Positions 1-11,394 of a DNA stretch of 64,000 bases are shown here, in pieces; the stretch's first letter is position 1, and the number at the start of each line of letters is the position of its first letter. The notes under the pieces are model-generated. The model was given only the letters and a program-made list of their open reading frames with translations. It was not told where the DNA came from and ran no database searches. Source of the DNA: Aselliscus stoliczkanus (taxonomy: Eukaryota > Chordata > Mammalia > Chiroptera > Hipposideridae). The DNA is taken from contig CM066729.1 in assembly GCA_033961575.1 (NCBI GenBank), positions 36,800,501-36,864,500 of the forward strand, in the 5' to 3' direction. A program made the position numbers and the translations under genes.

Positions 1-499
1 TCAAGCATGGCTACCTCAATTCAGAAAGTTAAATTCTACCATTAGTAATAAGGTCTGTTCTACCTCCCTGTTTTGTGAAGTTCAAAAGTAACTCTGAATG
101 TAAGAATATGATGCAAATATGTGAAACAGTATATGATTGGTAATTATAACTGTTAATCATGACTAATTTGTGTTGTTCATAACTTAAAGGAAATATAGAC
201 CAAAAGAACAAATCATTTTTGGTTAGTTGTGTTATAGACTTGTCTGTGACTCTTTGCCTTCATGGACAACAAATAATAATTCAGTAAGACTGTGTAATCT
301 ACAAACTTACAACCTTCCACCATATCACATAGTGCAGCTATGTTTTGCAGCTGCTTGATAAAAATAATATAAAAATTCCATAGAGAATTTGAATTCAAAG
401 CAATCGTACTTAGAAGGTTACCTTGCTATGAATTGAGAGAGAGAGAGCGAGAGAACAAATTTCATTTGTAACTGACTTTTGGGAAATAATGATAATAGT
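1..499. other. Unique intronic sequence
   Basis: AT-rich, with a short (GA)n tract near 434-454. I recognise no gene or repeat family. Confidence 0.5.
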
Positions 500-745
500 A
501 ATAATAGGTCACCCTTATTATGTGACTAAGTGGTTCCACTCATTTTATATGTAATAAGTCATTTGATCTTTAAAACAAACTGATGGGGCAAGTACTATTG
601 CTATTACCCTCATTTTACAAGATAAGAAAACTGAAGATAAAGAGGATAAGTGAATTATCCAACTAAGCAAAGGATCTGATATTCACTTTTATTCTAAACA
701 CCATAGTCTTGACCATACCACCATAGTTGGTATGTGATTATTAGT
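500..745 (-). repeat. MIR SINE
   Basis: It reads as the reverse complement of MIR: a diverged ccctcattttaca, then gaaaactgaag and a gtgaattatccaactaagcaaagg stretch. About 25-30 percent diverged by eye, as expected for an ancient mammalian SINE. Confidence 0.6.
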
Positions 746-1695
746 TGAAGTTGAAAGTTTCAGTTAAAAATAACTTGTAAATAGCCTCAAGATATTTTAA
801 ATAAACCCTCATTATTAATAGATAAGGAATATAGTAAGAAAGTAATCATTTTGCAGTTGCTTTTTAACTTCACTGATTTATTGCAAATTTAGTGAGCTAT
901 GACATGCTTAAAGTCAGCATAACTTTAGTTTTAATATTTTTGTTCTCTTTTGAAAAATTCTTAAAAAATAAATATATCTCTATAAATGAAGCCTGCACTA
1001 ATGAATGTGCTATAATATAATGGCTCTTTTTTCAGTGTTTCTGGTTTCACTTATTTAAAGTAGTCATTGTTTAATGTAAGGTTTTTTTTCTTTTCTATCA
1101 AAAAGTAACTTGTTTTTTCCATAATTCCCTGTGGTACATGAATGTATGCTGAATCTTCTAAAAAATGCATTTAGTGGAAATGTAAAAGAAAAAAATAAAG
1201 CATTCATATTTAGTCCCTGAAAGTGTATTTATGTTGGGATTTAAAATTTATGTCATTTTTATAGGTATTATCATAGTTAGACTTCTCAATATTTCTATTT
1301 CAAATGAATAAGAAGGGGCTCACAAATGTAAAGTGAATTGCACAGTATCTCACAGAAGTGGTGGAGCAAAGATTGAAGCCTAGATCCTCAGAGCCTAAAG
1401 TTCAATATTCTATTTCTTTATAGTTATGGATCATTTTTTTTCCTTTTTGTACAGTGGCCATGTAAGGAATAAAATCATTGGTTTTTAAGGAATTATCTCC
1501 TCTGACAGTTTCTCCAGTTGTATTAACACACTTCCACACCCCTCCTTTTTCTCTACCACCAATAATGAATAGTATAAAAAGAAACTGGGGTGTGACTCAG
1601 GAGACTCATGAGGGTCAAGATTTTTGTTTTGAGGTTCTCAGTATGTTCCTTAGTGACTACAAATGAGCAAGTTTCTCAAGTCTTGAAATGGAACC
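746..1695. other. Mostly unique intron with one MIR scrap
   Basis: AT-rich sequence. A weak MIR match (reverse orientation) lies at about 1305-1420 (aattgcacagtatctcaca, then gattgaagcctagatcc). The small ORFs here have no recognisable protein content. Confidence 0.45.

Positions 1696-1751
<56 letters not shown>
1696..1751. repeat. Compound (TA)n(CA)n microsatellite
   Basis: About 22 bases of alternating TA run directly into about 34 bases of CA. Likely polymorphic. The predicted small proteins rich in YI or TH/VC here are products of the repeat. Confidence 0.95.
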
Positions 1752-1753
<2 letters not shown>

Positions 1754-2964
1754 TTTTAAGGAGAACCCTCGAATTAAAACCATGTATAGAAATTATTCCA
1801 TTGGCACTATCTAATATCTTCAGAATAGATATATTGCTAGTATACTTCATGTATAATTCTATAATCTCAAAAATGAGGTCATAAAGATCCAGAAAGGTGT
1901 TTAAATGCATTTTCTAATTATATTTTGGGCATGTATGACTTTTCTAGAGATTTTAATTAATGCCATATCTTACCTTAACCTATAGAGAATTCCATTAAGC
2001 CTGGTACCTAAAGAGAAATCAACTGATTTGTTGTAAAAGCTAATTGCAATAACAAGCTTAAGTCATCATTTCATGACGTCTATTGATTTGAAAATGATTA
2101 TAATACATAAGAGATCTTTGCATTTTTGGGGTAATTTTCACCAAGCAAACACACAATCCTTTTAAAACAAAAGCACATAGGCTAAATTAAGCCAAATACA
2201 TTTGATAAAGGAAAGCAGTGAATAAAATTGAAATACTTCTAATTTTGTCTCATTACTCTGCATTGTGGCCACCTGTGTTCAGTATTTGCTATGTCCCTGA
2301 AAGTGGTATAAGCTATTACTAAACTGTATAAATACAGACTAAATGGATCACACAGTTCTAGAATAGAGGCATGCTTTAGGTAAATGAACAAATATAAGGA
2401 GCCCACATTCACAAATTTTGTTTAAAAATAGAGGTTTATGACTTATTTGTACATCTAGTTTAACAGACCTTTCACATATTTGCAGTTCTGTTGTATTCAT
2501 CCTACAAGCGGAAATGCAACACTGCTCTTGCAAACATCGTATTAAATTCCTGAAGAGATGGCAGTCTGTCATTACAGATGGATTGATAGCCTTGATGATA
2601 TCATTGAACTTTTGTCATGCCTAACCTGGAAGACTCACTATATGTCAGAGAATTTTTGTCATTCATCTTGCTTTTGAAAGGCCAAATTTATTTGCAACCT
2701 TGAATGACATTGGACACATGAAACAGCCTGAAATCTATCATGCAGTGAGTATCTTATCAAACTGCAATTTAAAACCCTAAGTATTGACTTGGTTTTCAGA
2801 ACTATCTTCAAAGCCAATGACTTTCTTTCTTATTTTTTACTTATAAACACTGATTTTCAATTGGTAACAAGAATTTATATTATCATTTATTTTTTTCTGA
2901 GTACACAAGGCCACCAAACATCTGCCATGCTTTCCTTACTTCTTAAAGAAAACTAGAGAGCAGC
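1752..2964. other. Unique intronic sequence
   Basis: I see no repeat family, RNA gene or plausible exon. The longest ORF, on the minus strand at 2348-2572, has no protein-like composition. Confidence 0.5.
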
Positions 2965-3055
2965 AGAAGTATAAATGCATATATATATATATATAGAAGT
3001 ATAAATGCATATATATATATGTTTGACATATATATATATATATATATATATGTCA
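2965..3055. repeat. 30-base tandem duplication followed by an AT palindrome
   Basis: The unit agaagtataaatgcat plus (AT)5 occurs at 2965-2990 and again at 2995-3020. It is followed by a 32-base perfect-looking palindrome at 3024-3055, bounded by tgaca and tgtca with an AT core, which could extrude as a hairpin. Confidence 0.85.
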
Positions 3056-3384
3056 ATATTAACGGACCAGTGAACAAGCTCTAGTAATGAAGTCTATCCT
3101 TTGATTGGATTATTCAACCAATTTTTTTGAATTCAGATTTTATATAAATACAGTAGGGTTGCATGAAAATAGTGTTATTAGAGGAAAAGCAAAATCACTT
3201 TTGAGCTTTCTGTGTTGTATAGCAAGTAATGTGGCATATGCTATATAAATTTATAATTCCATCCATATAAAAACTGAATTCATGTTCAATACAAAATAAA
3301 GAAGAAAACAATTGAATATCTTCTATGAACCAGTTTTGAATTCTTAAATATGTAATAATAATAGCTAAAGTTTAACTAATAATA

Positions 3385-3500
3385 ATATAGCTACTATTTA
3401 TAGAATTTACTTCATGCTAGAAACTATGCTAAGTATTTGAAATGTATTATATAATTTGATTCTCACATAAGTCTTATAAAATAGTGACAGTAAGTTCTCA
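3385..3500 (-). repeat. MIR SINE fragment
   Basis: The order tacttcatgctagaaactatgctaagtattt-like text, then attctcacataa, matches the reverse complement of the MIR core (gtgcctggcac, ttaatcctcac). Strongly diverged. Confidence 0.45.
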
Positions 3501-3631
3501 CTTAATGTGGTCTAGGCTCTGCAACTTTAAGCAAAATGATGTGTAACAAAACCAATTTTACCACAGGCTAATTGATACAAACAAGAGTGAAGTTCCTATG
3601 GCATCTCAGCAACATTGTAACAAAACAACAT

Positions 3632-4059
3632 TGAGGCGCATTTGCTAAGAGTTGGCTTGGGACCTCAGGGGTCCTGGTTCGGATCCCACATGTGAGGGCC
3701 AGTGATACTGCCCTCTACAGCTAAGATGGTGAACAACAGCTCCACCTGGAGCTGGGCTGCTCTGAGTCCCCAGGGATGGCAGAGCTGCAGCGCCTGCTGC
3801 AGTGGGCTGCCATAGGCTACAGTGAGTGGCTGGCAGCCAGTGTGAGCGGCTGGCAGCTGGTGTGAGCTGCCAAGAGCCGCCATGAGCAGCCATCCAGAAG
3901 CCAGTGACCCAGCTGCCTCACCCAGGAAGAGTGCAATGATGATACCAACATGGGCCAATGAAGCAACATTCTCCACAACTAGACTGAAGAACAAAAGGAC
4001 AGCAACTTGTCTGTTCCCCTTCCCCAATTCCCCAATAAAAATCTTAAAAAAAAAAAAAT
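3632..4059 (+). repeat. Long tRNA-derived SINE (bat type)
   Basis: The element starts with a tRNA-like head whose A-box region is degenerate (aggcgcatttgctaagag) and whose B box is intact (ggttcggatcc). A GC-rich body (tccacctggagctgggctg) follows, then a ccccttccccaattcccc module, AATAAA, a TCTT-type terminator and poly(A). No clear target-site duplication; the first few bases are lost. It is the most diverged of the four long copies, so probably the oldest. Confidence 0.85.
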
Positions 4060-5099
4060 AGGATGAAATGACATTATTCAAGGACCTGCTATACTTACTT
4101 TCTTTACCCATACTATACAGATGATAAAATTAAAAACTATTAAATTAACAACAGTGATTTCATAAAGGAGTTACCCTTATGCTCATTCGAGTCCTGGCAA
4201 TTCAAGACTTAAGCCAGATAAGCGCCATTCCATTTAGAATTGTTGCCTGTCCAGGGAACAATTCTACATTGAGTGGTCCTTAAAGGGTTTTTACTTAAGA
4301 ACTGGGAGGAGTTTCTTGGTATCTAGTTTCCCATTCTCTCCTTTCATCAAATCTTTAGTATGTAAACCTGGGTCAGATTTTCATGAGAATACATGTCTTT
4401 TATATACCTTTCACTGAGTATTCTAGAATGCTGTCCTTATTGTTTGAATGTGAAAGTTTCTCCAAAGCTCAGAAACATTCGCATGCATTGCTGCTTTCTC
4501 AAGAATGGAGCAGCTAACTGAAGGCAATGGACTGAACTGAATTCCAGCATTTTATATCAGAGTGGCTTTAAGCTCTTTATGACACAACTTAAAAAGCAAA
4601 ATCTCAAAGACCATTCATTTAAAGAATAGCACACTACATATTCCAAAATTCCAGTTAATACGCTAAAAGTGATGTAATTGTGCACCATGGCAAAGATTAT
4701 ATAGAAAGGAAAGGGAAGTAGTACAAACCTTTTGGCCTTAATTTAAAAAAAAATGTTTGCATTTATTTTGCCATTTTTCTCAAAGTATGCTGGTACAAAA
4801 AAGTGGTGAAACAGGCTAATGCAGAGCAACAAACAAAACCCATTCATAATGACTTCAAAGATTGGCATTTTTTGCATATTTGAGTATGTCCTTGAATTTT
4901 TTTCTAGAAGATACATTGATAGACAAGTAAATATGGAGTTACCGTTATATATATTTATTTAAATATATATGCCCTTAATATGTCATTTACAGAGATAAAT
5001 AAATATTTACAGAGGTAAATAAATATTGTCCTGTAGTGTGAATGTTGTATAGTGGTACTTTCTTTGGATGTATTATACTTTTCTTAAAATTCTACTGTT
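4060..5099. other. Unique intronic sequence
   Basis: Nothing recognised. There is a short imperfect duplication of an agataaataaatatt motif near 4993-5029. The stretch at 4180-4700 has a less repetitive, more complex look and could be a conserved noncoding element, but I cannot test this. Confidence 0.45.
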
Positions 5100-5530
5100 T
5101 GATAGGTTCTATTTTTCCCTCTCTTGTGTTAAAAAATACATAAATCCTTAGAACACTTGTGATTATCTCCTTAGGATATATTCTAGAAAGTAGAATTGCT
5201 GGGTGGAAAAGTATATACATATTCTAACTCTTGAATCTCAGAAAGTAGTTCCTAGTTTGTGCTCTTACTATTAAAGTACATCTTTTTCACCACACCCTTA
5301 TGACCCCTGTACACATTAGCATTGATTTTACACTATGTAAGTCTGATAGAGAATGAATAGTATTTATTTTATTTTAGTTTTAATTTATTTGTCAGGTTCA
5401 ACAATATTTGACATTTGTATTTCTGATTTTTTTTCAATTTTATTTTTTTCATTAGACCAAATATCTCTTTGAGAGAGTTCACCTTTTCCTTTTAATTTAT
5501 TAACTTTTTATAGATTGAAGATTTCTACCT
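5100..5530 (-). repeat. Old L1 relic (L1M type), antisense
   Basis: The phrase agaattgctgggtggaaaa and the preceding ggatatattctagaaagt are diverged forms of the well-known antisense L1 ORF2 end (agtggaattgctgggt). Boundaries are approximate. Confidence 0.6.
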
Positions 5531-6650
5531 TTTGCTTTATATATGTCAATGCTGTTTTCTTCATTTTCTCATTTCTCTTCTAATTTTGGTCACTCCTCCG
5601 GATGGGAGATTTTAAAGTTTATGTGGGAAAATCTATCAGCCTTTTCTTTTATGATTTTTACTACTATTTATTTTCGCTTCAAAAGTATAAAAAACAAAAT
5701 TTGTAAATATCGTACCCTATTTTGTGTGTTACTAAATTTCTTCCTGAAGAGAAGAAAGAGATTTTAAGTCTTTTATTGTAATTTTTATACACTAATCATT
5801 TTGACCATCAAAACATCTCATTGTCTTTTCTTTCTTAACTCTTGCCAATGTGTAAGTCCCATCTTATCATTTTGATTATGAGTTTTATGAAGGGTCAAAT
5901 TTAGTTGGACATTTGTTAATAAGTGCATACTAGTTAGATTTAAGATAGAAATGTGGAAAGGGATTCTTACACATGATATCCATTATTTTAATATTTTAAT
6001 ATCAAAACTGTGCATCTTTATTGGCAGTTTTCTCTCACATTATCTCAGAGATATATACTTGTTCACATTCTTTAGGAATAAAAGGCCTTGCTTACAACAT
6101 CCCTATCCTTAGATGTAACAGTCTAGGGAAGGAATGGGTTTTTCAAGTGTTTTTAGTAGTGAAAGCAGCCAACCTCTTTCAGCAAATGATAAGTGGAAGG
6201 CTGCACAATATGTAAAACAGATTAAAGCAACTTTTCTCTTACTGAATTAGAGGCTATATGCTAGAGTACTTCCCCACCTCATCCTTCTCTCCATCCCTAT
6301 TGTGGCCTGCCCTGGAAGAGCTCTGTGAATCCGTAAGGATAGGAAGCCAAGTTTTGCGGACCAGGAAAAATAAAGTTTGATGCCTTCAGAGCCAGTCTTA
6401 TATAGCCCATGAGTGAGATTGCTCAGTGAGAAGGCATAGGTTGTGGGAAAAATTGTGGTGAACTGGAATATGTAGAAATTATATGTTTAGTCCAAAATCA
6501 CAAATTAATTTCAAAAGCCCTGGTCAGGGATACAGAAGCCACACATTACTTTTGTTTTAAAAATTCTATTTTATTTCAGGAAAAACTGGGGAAAGGCAAT
6601 TTTACTGGGCCATGTTGCTTTAGCTTTCCACTAAAGTTATTTTGCCGTAC
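5531..6650. other. Unique intronic sequence
   Basis: The 74-codon plus-strand ORF at 5543-5767 follows the L1 relic and is AT-rich, with no domain I can name. Nothing else is recognised. Confidence 0.45.
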
Positions 6651-6652
6651 TA

Positions 6653-7334
6653 TAAGGTCTGTCAATTAAGTTCATGAACTCATCCTAGAAAAAGTGCTCC
6701 ATACCTCATTGTGAATATCACTATGATCACCTTTGAAGTTCTCCCCTTGGGAAACTATGCAGCGATGCTAGCACCTAGGGCACGCTTCAAAGCAATTTGG
6801 AACTTTTTCTGGAATGGCCATCAGAGCTGTCATCGTATTACCCTTGATGTCCTCAATGTCATCAAAATGTCTTCCTTTCAATATTTTCTTTATTTTACGG
6901 TAAAGGAAGAACTCACTGGGGGCCAGATCAGGTGAGGAGGGAGGGTGTTCCAATACAGTTACTTGTGTACTGGCTAAAAACTCCCTCACAGACAATGTTG
7001 TGTGAGCTGGTGCATTGTTATGATGCAAAAGCCATGAATTGTTTGCGAAAAGTTCAGGTCATCTAACTTTTTCACGCAGCCTTTTCAGCACTTCCAAATA
7101 CAATAGTAAACTTGATTAACTGTTTGTCTAGTTGGTACAAATTCATAATGAATAATCCCTCTGATATCAAAAAAGGTTAGCAAAGCTATATACAATGTCA
7201 GAGGGGTAGCAGATTGGGAGAGGGGCATTAGCATTTTGTGAGGGGTGCAGATGTCTTAGCTATTACATTGTTTTGTACAACCTTTTTTTAGAGCATTGTT
7301 GCAACAACTTTGCGAATCTCATTGTCAGACCTCA
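6653..7334 (-). mobile_element. Internally deleted mariner transposon (copy 1)
   Basis: Flanked by TA and TA (6651-6652, 7335-7336), with terminal inverted repeats of the form tRaggtctg at the left and cagacctca at the right. The minus strand carries the C-terminal half of a mariner transposase: the HHNNAPAH block, then the SSPDLAPSEFF block and the EDIKGN tail. In the family these hold the second and third catalytic residues of D,D34D; here they read N and E, so the product is dead. The N-terminal DNA-binding region and the first Asp are absent by deletion. A 110-base insert interrupts the right end at 7184-7293. Confidence 0.88.
7184..7293 (+). repeat. Insertion inside mariner copy 1, L1-3'-end-like
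   Basis: The other three mariner copies run directly from gttagcaa to the terminal repeat; here 110 bases intervene. The insert holds gaggggcattagcattttg and attacattgttttgtaca, which resemble the 3' UTR end of the L1s at 43445 and 63243 (attgcactgtgttgtaca). Family call tentative; no clear duplication at its edges. Confidence 0.45.
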
Positions 7335-7559
7335 TATGTAGTTACATTAGGTCTTACCTTTTAGTGCATGTCAATATTAGTCAAAAATTGATAAATAAAA
7401 TTTTTGCATTTTTGAGAAACCTCTGTTGAAACTTAGTTATTGCTTTATCCTATGACCCTTATAAAAACTCATATAACAGATTTCCATAAGAACGTAATGC
7501 CAGCAAAAACCTGTTCCTCCTGAAAAACAAATATTTTCCATTGAACAGTCACTGAAAAT

Positions 7560-8100
7560 TATGTAAGCCATTGTTTTATTTTCTTTTTTCACTACTTTTC
7601 AAAAATATCAGAACCATTTTTTAAATAATGATGACACAGATAATATTACAATAAAACTAAAAGTTTAAAAGACATAATTCCACCACTGCTATATGTTAAA
7701 TTATGTAATTTTTAATACTTTCTAGATATGTGGCTTTTATAGTTGTAACTAAAACACAAAAACAATTGATGATCTATTTCAACATAAGTTTTCCATGTTG
7801 TTTTATAGCCATCACAATTATAACTTGTAATGACTGCTTAATTTACTTATTCCCATATTGGTGAATATTTAAGTTGTTATAAATGTTTTGCTTAATGTAT
7901 GACCTTCAGTTTTCTGTTTAATGACCATACTTTTTTTGAATAATCATAATTTTGTATGATCTTAAATTTCTTTATGAATTCTGCATGACATATATAGAAA
8001 GGTATGTAACAGTCCAATTCTTTTGGAACAATTTTTGGATTAAATCTTAAGGATGAAATTGCAACTCTTGATATCTGACCTATTCCAACATATCCGCTCT
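7560..8100 (-). repeat. Old L1 relic (L1ME type), antisense
   Basis: Diverged copies of the antisense L1 text: tattcccatattggtgaatattt, then aagttgttataaatgtttt, then taaatcttaaggatg. The minus-strand ORF at 7892-8110 inside it is chance. Confidence 0.55.
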
Positions 8101-8402
8101 TTTGCAGCAAAGCTTAGAGAATAATATCCAAACTTATATGTAAACTTGTTCTCCAATACCGCTAGGGAAGCCAACAATCACTGTTCTTCCTTTCTGCGAT
8201 ATCCTATAGCACTAAGCTCAGGACCCATTTATAGAGCCTCGTGTTCTTTCTCAATCATTTCATGTTTATTAGTCATAAGTTGCTGCCTTGTTGACTGAAT
8301 CAAATTGTTAAGAAAACCGAACAAGTGCATAATGCCTCAATTAATAGGGTTTTCTTTGGACTAATGTAAGGAAATTTAAGGAGGATCAAGAAATAGAGTG
8401 AG

Positions 8403-8841
8403 GGGCCAGCCGAGTGGCGCATTGGTTAAGAGCTGGTTTTGGGATGCCAGCGACCCTGGTTCGGATCCCACATATGAGGGCCAGTGACACTGCCCTCTAC
8501 AGCTAACAACAGCTCCACCTGGAGCTGGGCTGTGTGAGCCTCGGCGACGGTGTGGGCTGCAGCCCCTGCTGCAGTGGGCTGCCATAGGCTACAGTGAGTG
8601 GCCGGCAGCCAGTGTGAGTAGCCAATAGCTGCAGTGAGCGACCATCCAGAGGCTGACGACAGATCTGTCTCATCCGGGAAGAGTGCAATGAGGATACCAA
8701 CATAGACCAGTGAAGCAACGTCCTTCGCAACTAGAGTGAAGAACAAAAAGATAGCAACTTGTCTGTTCCCCTTCCCCGATTCCCCAATGCTGTTCCCCTC
8801 CCCCAATTCCCCAATAAAATCTTTAAAAAAAAAAAAGAAAA
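8403..8841 (+). repeat. Long tRNA-derived SINE with intact target-site duplication
   Basis: Flanked by perfect 15-base duplications aagaaatagagtgag at 8388-8402 and 8842-8856. The head ggccagccgagtggcgcatt carries the A box and ggttcggatcc the B box. The body ends in two copies of a ctgttccccttccccgatt-type unit (about 27 bases each, 8761-8812), AATAAA and TCTTT. A Pol III-transcribed, L1-mobilised non-autonomous element. The apparent ORFs of 69 to 126 codons on the opposite strand come from its GC-rich body. Confidence 0.93.
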
Positions 8842-8856
8842 AAGAAATAGAGTGAG

Positions 8857-9177
8857 AAGGTGTTCTTTTACTGGCTATGATTCTCTAAATAGTGGGAGAT
8901 CAATTCCCTTCCTGAGAACAACTGGGAAAGTTGCATGTAATATAAAAATCACTGATCTGAAGACATCAGAGAATAAATATCATGGCAGCCATAAAGTTCA
9001 ACGAGGTGAGTTTCCCCCTCGAGGGATTGATTCATAAGTAACATAATAAGACAGGCTGAAAAGGTGAGTAGAAAGTAGGGAGAAAATGTCATTCTAGGCT
9101 GGAGAGATATAAATTGAAATTCAGAGCTATCATGGAAGTCATATGTTGACTGATCAAGATGCCGGAAAGAAGTATAC
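8857..9177. other. Unique intronic sequence
   Basis: No gene or repeat recognised. Confidence 0.45.
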
Positions 9178-9490
9178 CAGTCAGAGTTCTATTAAGAGAC
9201 CACAACAAGGATTTGATCAGGAAAAAAGTAATATAAAGACTATTAATTAGAAACTGGAGATAAAGTTTTAAGAGGGGTTAAAACTAAGGAAGTCTGGATA
9301 AAATATGGACTTTATTTAATAATGTGTCAGTATTGTCTCATTAATTATAACAAATGTGCCATACTAATGTAAGTTATTTATAATAGCAGAATATGGAATA
9401 TATGGCATATATAGGGACTCTGTGCTAGCTTGGCAATTTCTTTTTGTAAGTCTAAAATTATTCTAAATTTTTTAAAGTCTGTTTAGAAAT
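9178..9490 (+). repeat. Ancient repeat relics
   Basis: The left part (gtcagagttctattaagaga, then ggatttgatcagg) resembles the start of the element at 29500. The right part (cattaattataacaaatgtg, ccatactaatgtaag) is a phrase I know from old mammalian interspersed repeats. Family names not assigned. Confidence 0.4.
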
Positions 9491-9989
9491 TAAGATAAAA
9501 GGATGTCATTTCCTGAAAAAATCTGAAATAAAAAATAGTTGCCAACAGATCCATATGAAAAGAAAGACTAAGAGCAGTTTTCAGTAGAGGGAACATTATT
9601 TCAGAAAGAGGCATAGAAATTCAGTAAGCAATAATGAATACCAGAAAAGACGAATATGTGAATAAACCTAAGTTTCTATTGACTGTATGAAATAATAAAA
9701 ATGAAATCATTTGGGGTCTAAATATTTGAAATTAAAATACATGATAACAATAGTATAAAAAGTAGGAAAAGCATAGAGCGTTAAAGTGTTATTTCTACCA
9801 TTGTCATGGAAGTAATTAAAGTACTAATTTATATTAGACTTTAATAATAGATGTTGTGATATCTAGAATAACCACTAAAAGAAGAATAAAAGAATGTACA
9901 ACTGACAGTCTAATAAAGAGTGCAAATGGAATACTAAAACTAGTAAATTTAAAAGGATATAAGAGTGGAGAATAAAAATAAAATATGTG

Positions 9990-10391
9990 GGCCAGCTGAG
10001 TGGCACATTGGTTGAGAGCTGGTTTGGGATGCCAGCGGCCCCAGTTCGGATCCCACATATGAGGGCCAGTGACTCTGCCCTCTACAGCTAACAACAGCTC
10101 CACCTGGAGCTGGGCTGCACCAGCCTCGGCGACGGTGTGGGCTGCAGCCCCTGCTGCAGTGGGCTGCCATAGGCTACAGTGAGTGGCCGGCAGTCAGTGT
10201 GAGCTGCCAATAGCCACGGTGAGCGACCATCCAGAGGCTGGCGACTGATCTGCCTCATCCTGGAAGAACGCAATGACTATACCAACATGGGCCAGTGAAG
10301 CACCGTCCTCCAGAACTAGACTGAAGAACAAAAGGACAGAAACTTGTCTATTCCCCTCCCCCAATTTCCCAATAAAATCTTTGAAAAAAAT
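9990..10391 (+). repeat. Long tRNA-derived SINE inserted in the L1
   Basis: Perfect 15-base duplications aaaataaaatatgtg flank it at 9975-9989 and 10392-10406. The head is ggccagctgagtggcacatt and the B box cagttcggatcc. It has a single ccccaatttccc tail unit, then AATAAA and a tail. It splits the L1 5' region, so it is younger than that L1. Confidence 0.92.
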
Positions 10392-10540
10392 AAAATAAAA
10401 TATGTGAAACTTTAGAAAAATAGTAAAATGGTAAATGTCATCCAAATATATCAGTAATTACATTAAAACTTAATGATATAATAACACAGCCTAAAAATTC
10501 TTAAATATATGGAAAACATGATTAACAAACTTGTACTAAT

Positions 10541-10581
10541 TAAATATACATATTTATATATATTTGAAATATATACATATA

Positions 10582-10612
<31 letters not shown>

Positions 10613-10633
10613 TATATTTATTTATTTTTTTAA
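10541..10633. repeat. Imperfect (TA)n/(TG)n tract
   Basis: Alternating TA with a short gtgtgtgtg core, directly abutting the left end of the MITE at 10636. Confidence 0.85.
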
Positions 10634-10635
10634 TA

Positions 10636-10848
10636 CACAGAGGGTGCCTAAAAAAGTATACACATTTTAAGAAAGGAAAAAACTGTATTAAAATTGTAAT
10701 ACTCAATATATCCCAATAACAAAAGATGAATATAAGTCACATTTGACTTCTGCTATTATAAGAGGTGCTCAAATTCGTTACCACCAGTGTGATTTTAATA
10801 CAGTTTTTTCCTTTCTTAAAATGTGTATGCATATTTTGGCACACTCTG
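10636..10848. mobile_element. Hairpin MITE of the TA-inserting (Tc1/mariner) type, copy 1
   Basis: TA duplications at 10634-10635 and 10849-10850. The left end cacagagggtgcctaaaaa and its continuation (acattttaagaaaggaaaa) are answered at the right by the complementary ttttcctttcttaaaatgt and ttttggcacactctg, giving terminal inverted repeats of roughly 55-60 bases. No coding capacity. A related copy lies at 13707 and a fragment at 49173. Confidence 0.8.
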
Positions 10849-11086
10849 TATGTGTGCATATATACATACAGAAAACATAGCACCTGATAATTGCAGAATA
10901 TATCTTATATTCTCTAAGCATAGATTTTCTTTTTTTTAATCAAAATTGACCATGCACTGGAAGAATAAGTAAGCCTTAAAAATGTATGGAGAAATGAAAT
11001 CATACAGAGTATATTCTCTGTTCAGAGAGCAATTAATCTAGCATTTCATAATAACAAGGTTTGTTGGAAGTTCCTCAACTATTTGG

Positions 11087-11204
11087 GATGTATGTATTTA
11101 TTTTTTTTTTGAGGGCAGTGTCACTGGCCCTCATATGTGGGACCCGAACTGGGGCCGCTGGCTTCCCAAGCCAGCTCTTAACCACCGCGCCACTCGACCA
11201 GCCC
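11087..11204 (-). repeat. Head-only tRNA-derived SINE
   Basis: Perfect 15-base duplications tcctcaactatttgg at 11072-11086 and 11205-11219. On the minus strand the head and boxes are as in the long SINE (A box gtggcgcggtgg, B box agttcgggtcc), but the element stops after cactgccctc and goes straight into an A-rich tail. It has no GC-rich body, no ccccttcccc module and no AATAAA-TCTTT. The same stop point recurs at 49719 and 61929. It sits inside the L1. Confidence 0.9.
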
Positions 11205-11394
11205 TCCTCAACTATTTGGAAAGCCCCCAAAGTGGATCTCAAAATAACCCAAGGAAGAAATGATAATATACATTAGGAAGTATTTTTAATTGAATGATAA
11301 ATTGTAACAGCAAAACTTGTGGGATGCAGCTAATACTTTATTTTTAGGAAAATGTATAGCCTTAAATGAGCATATTAGTGTGATACTCTCTCTC

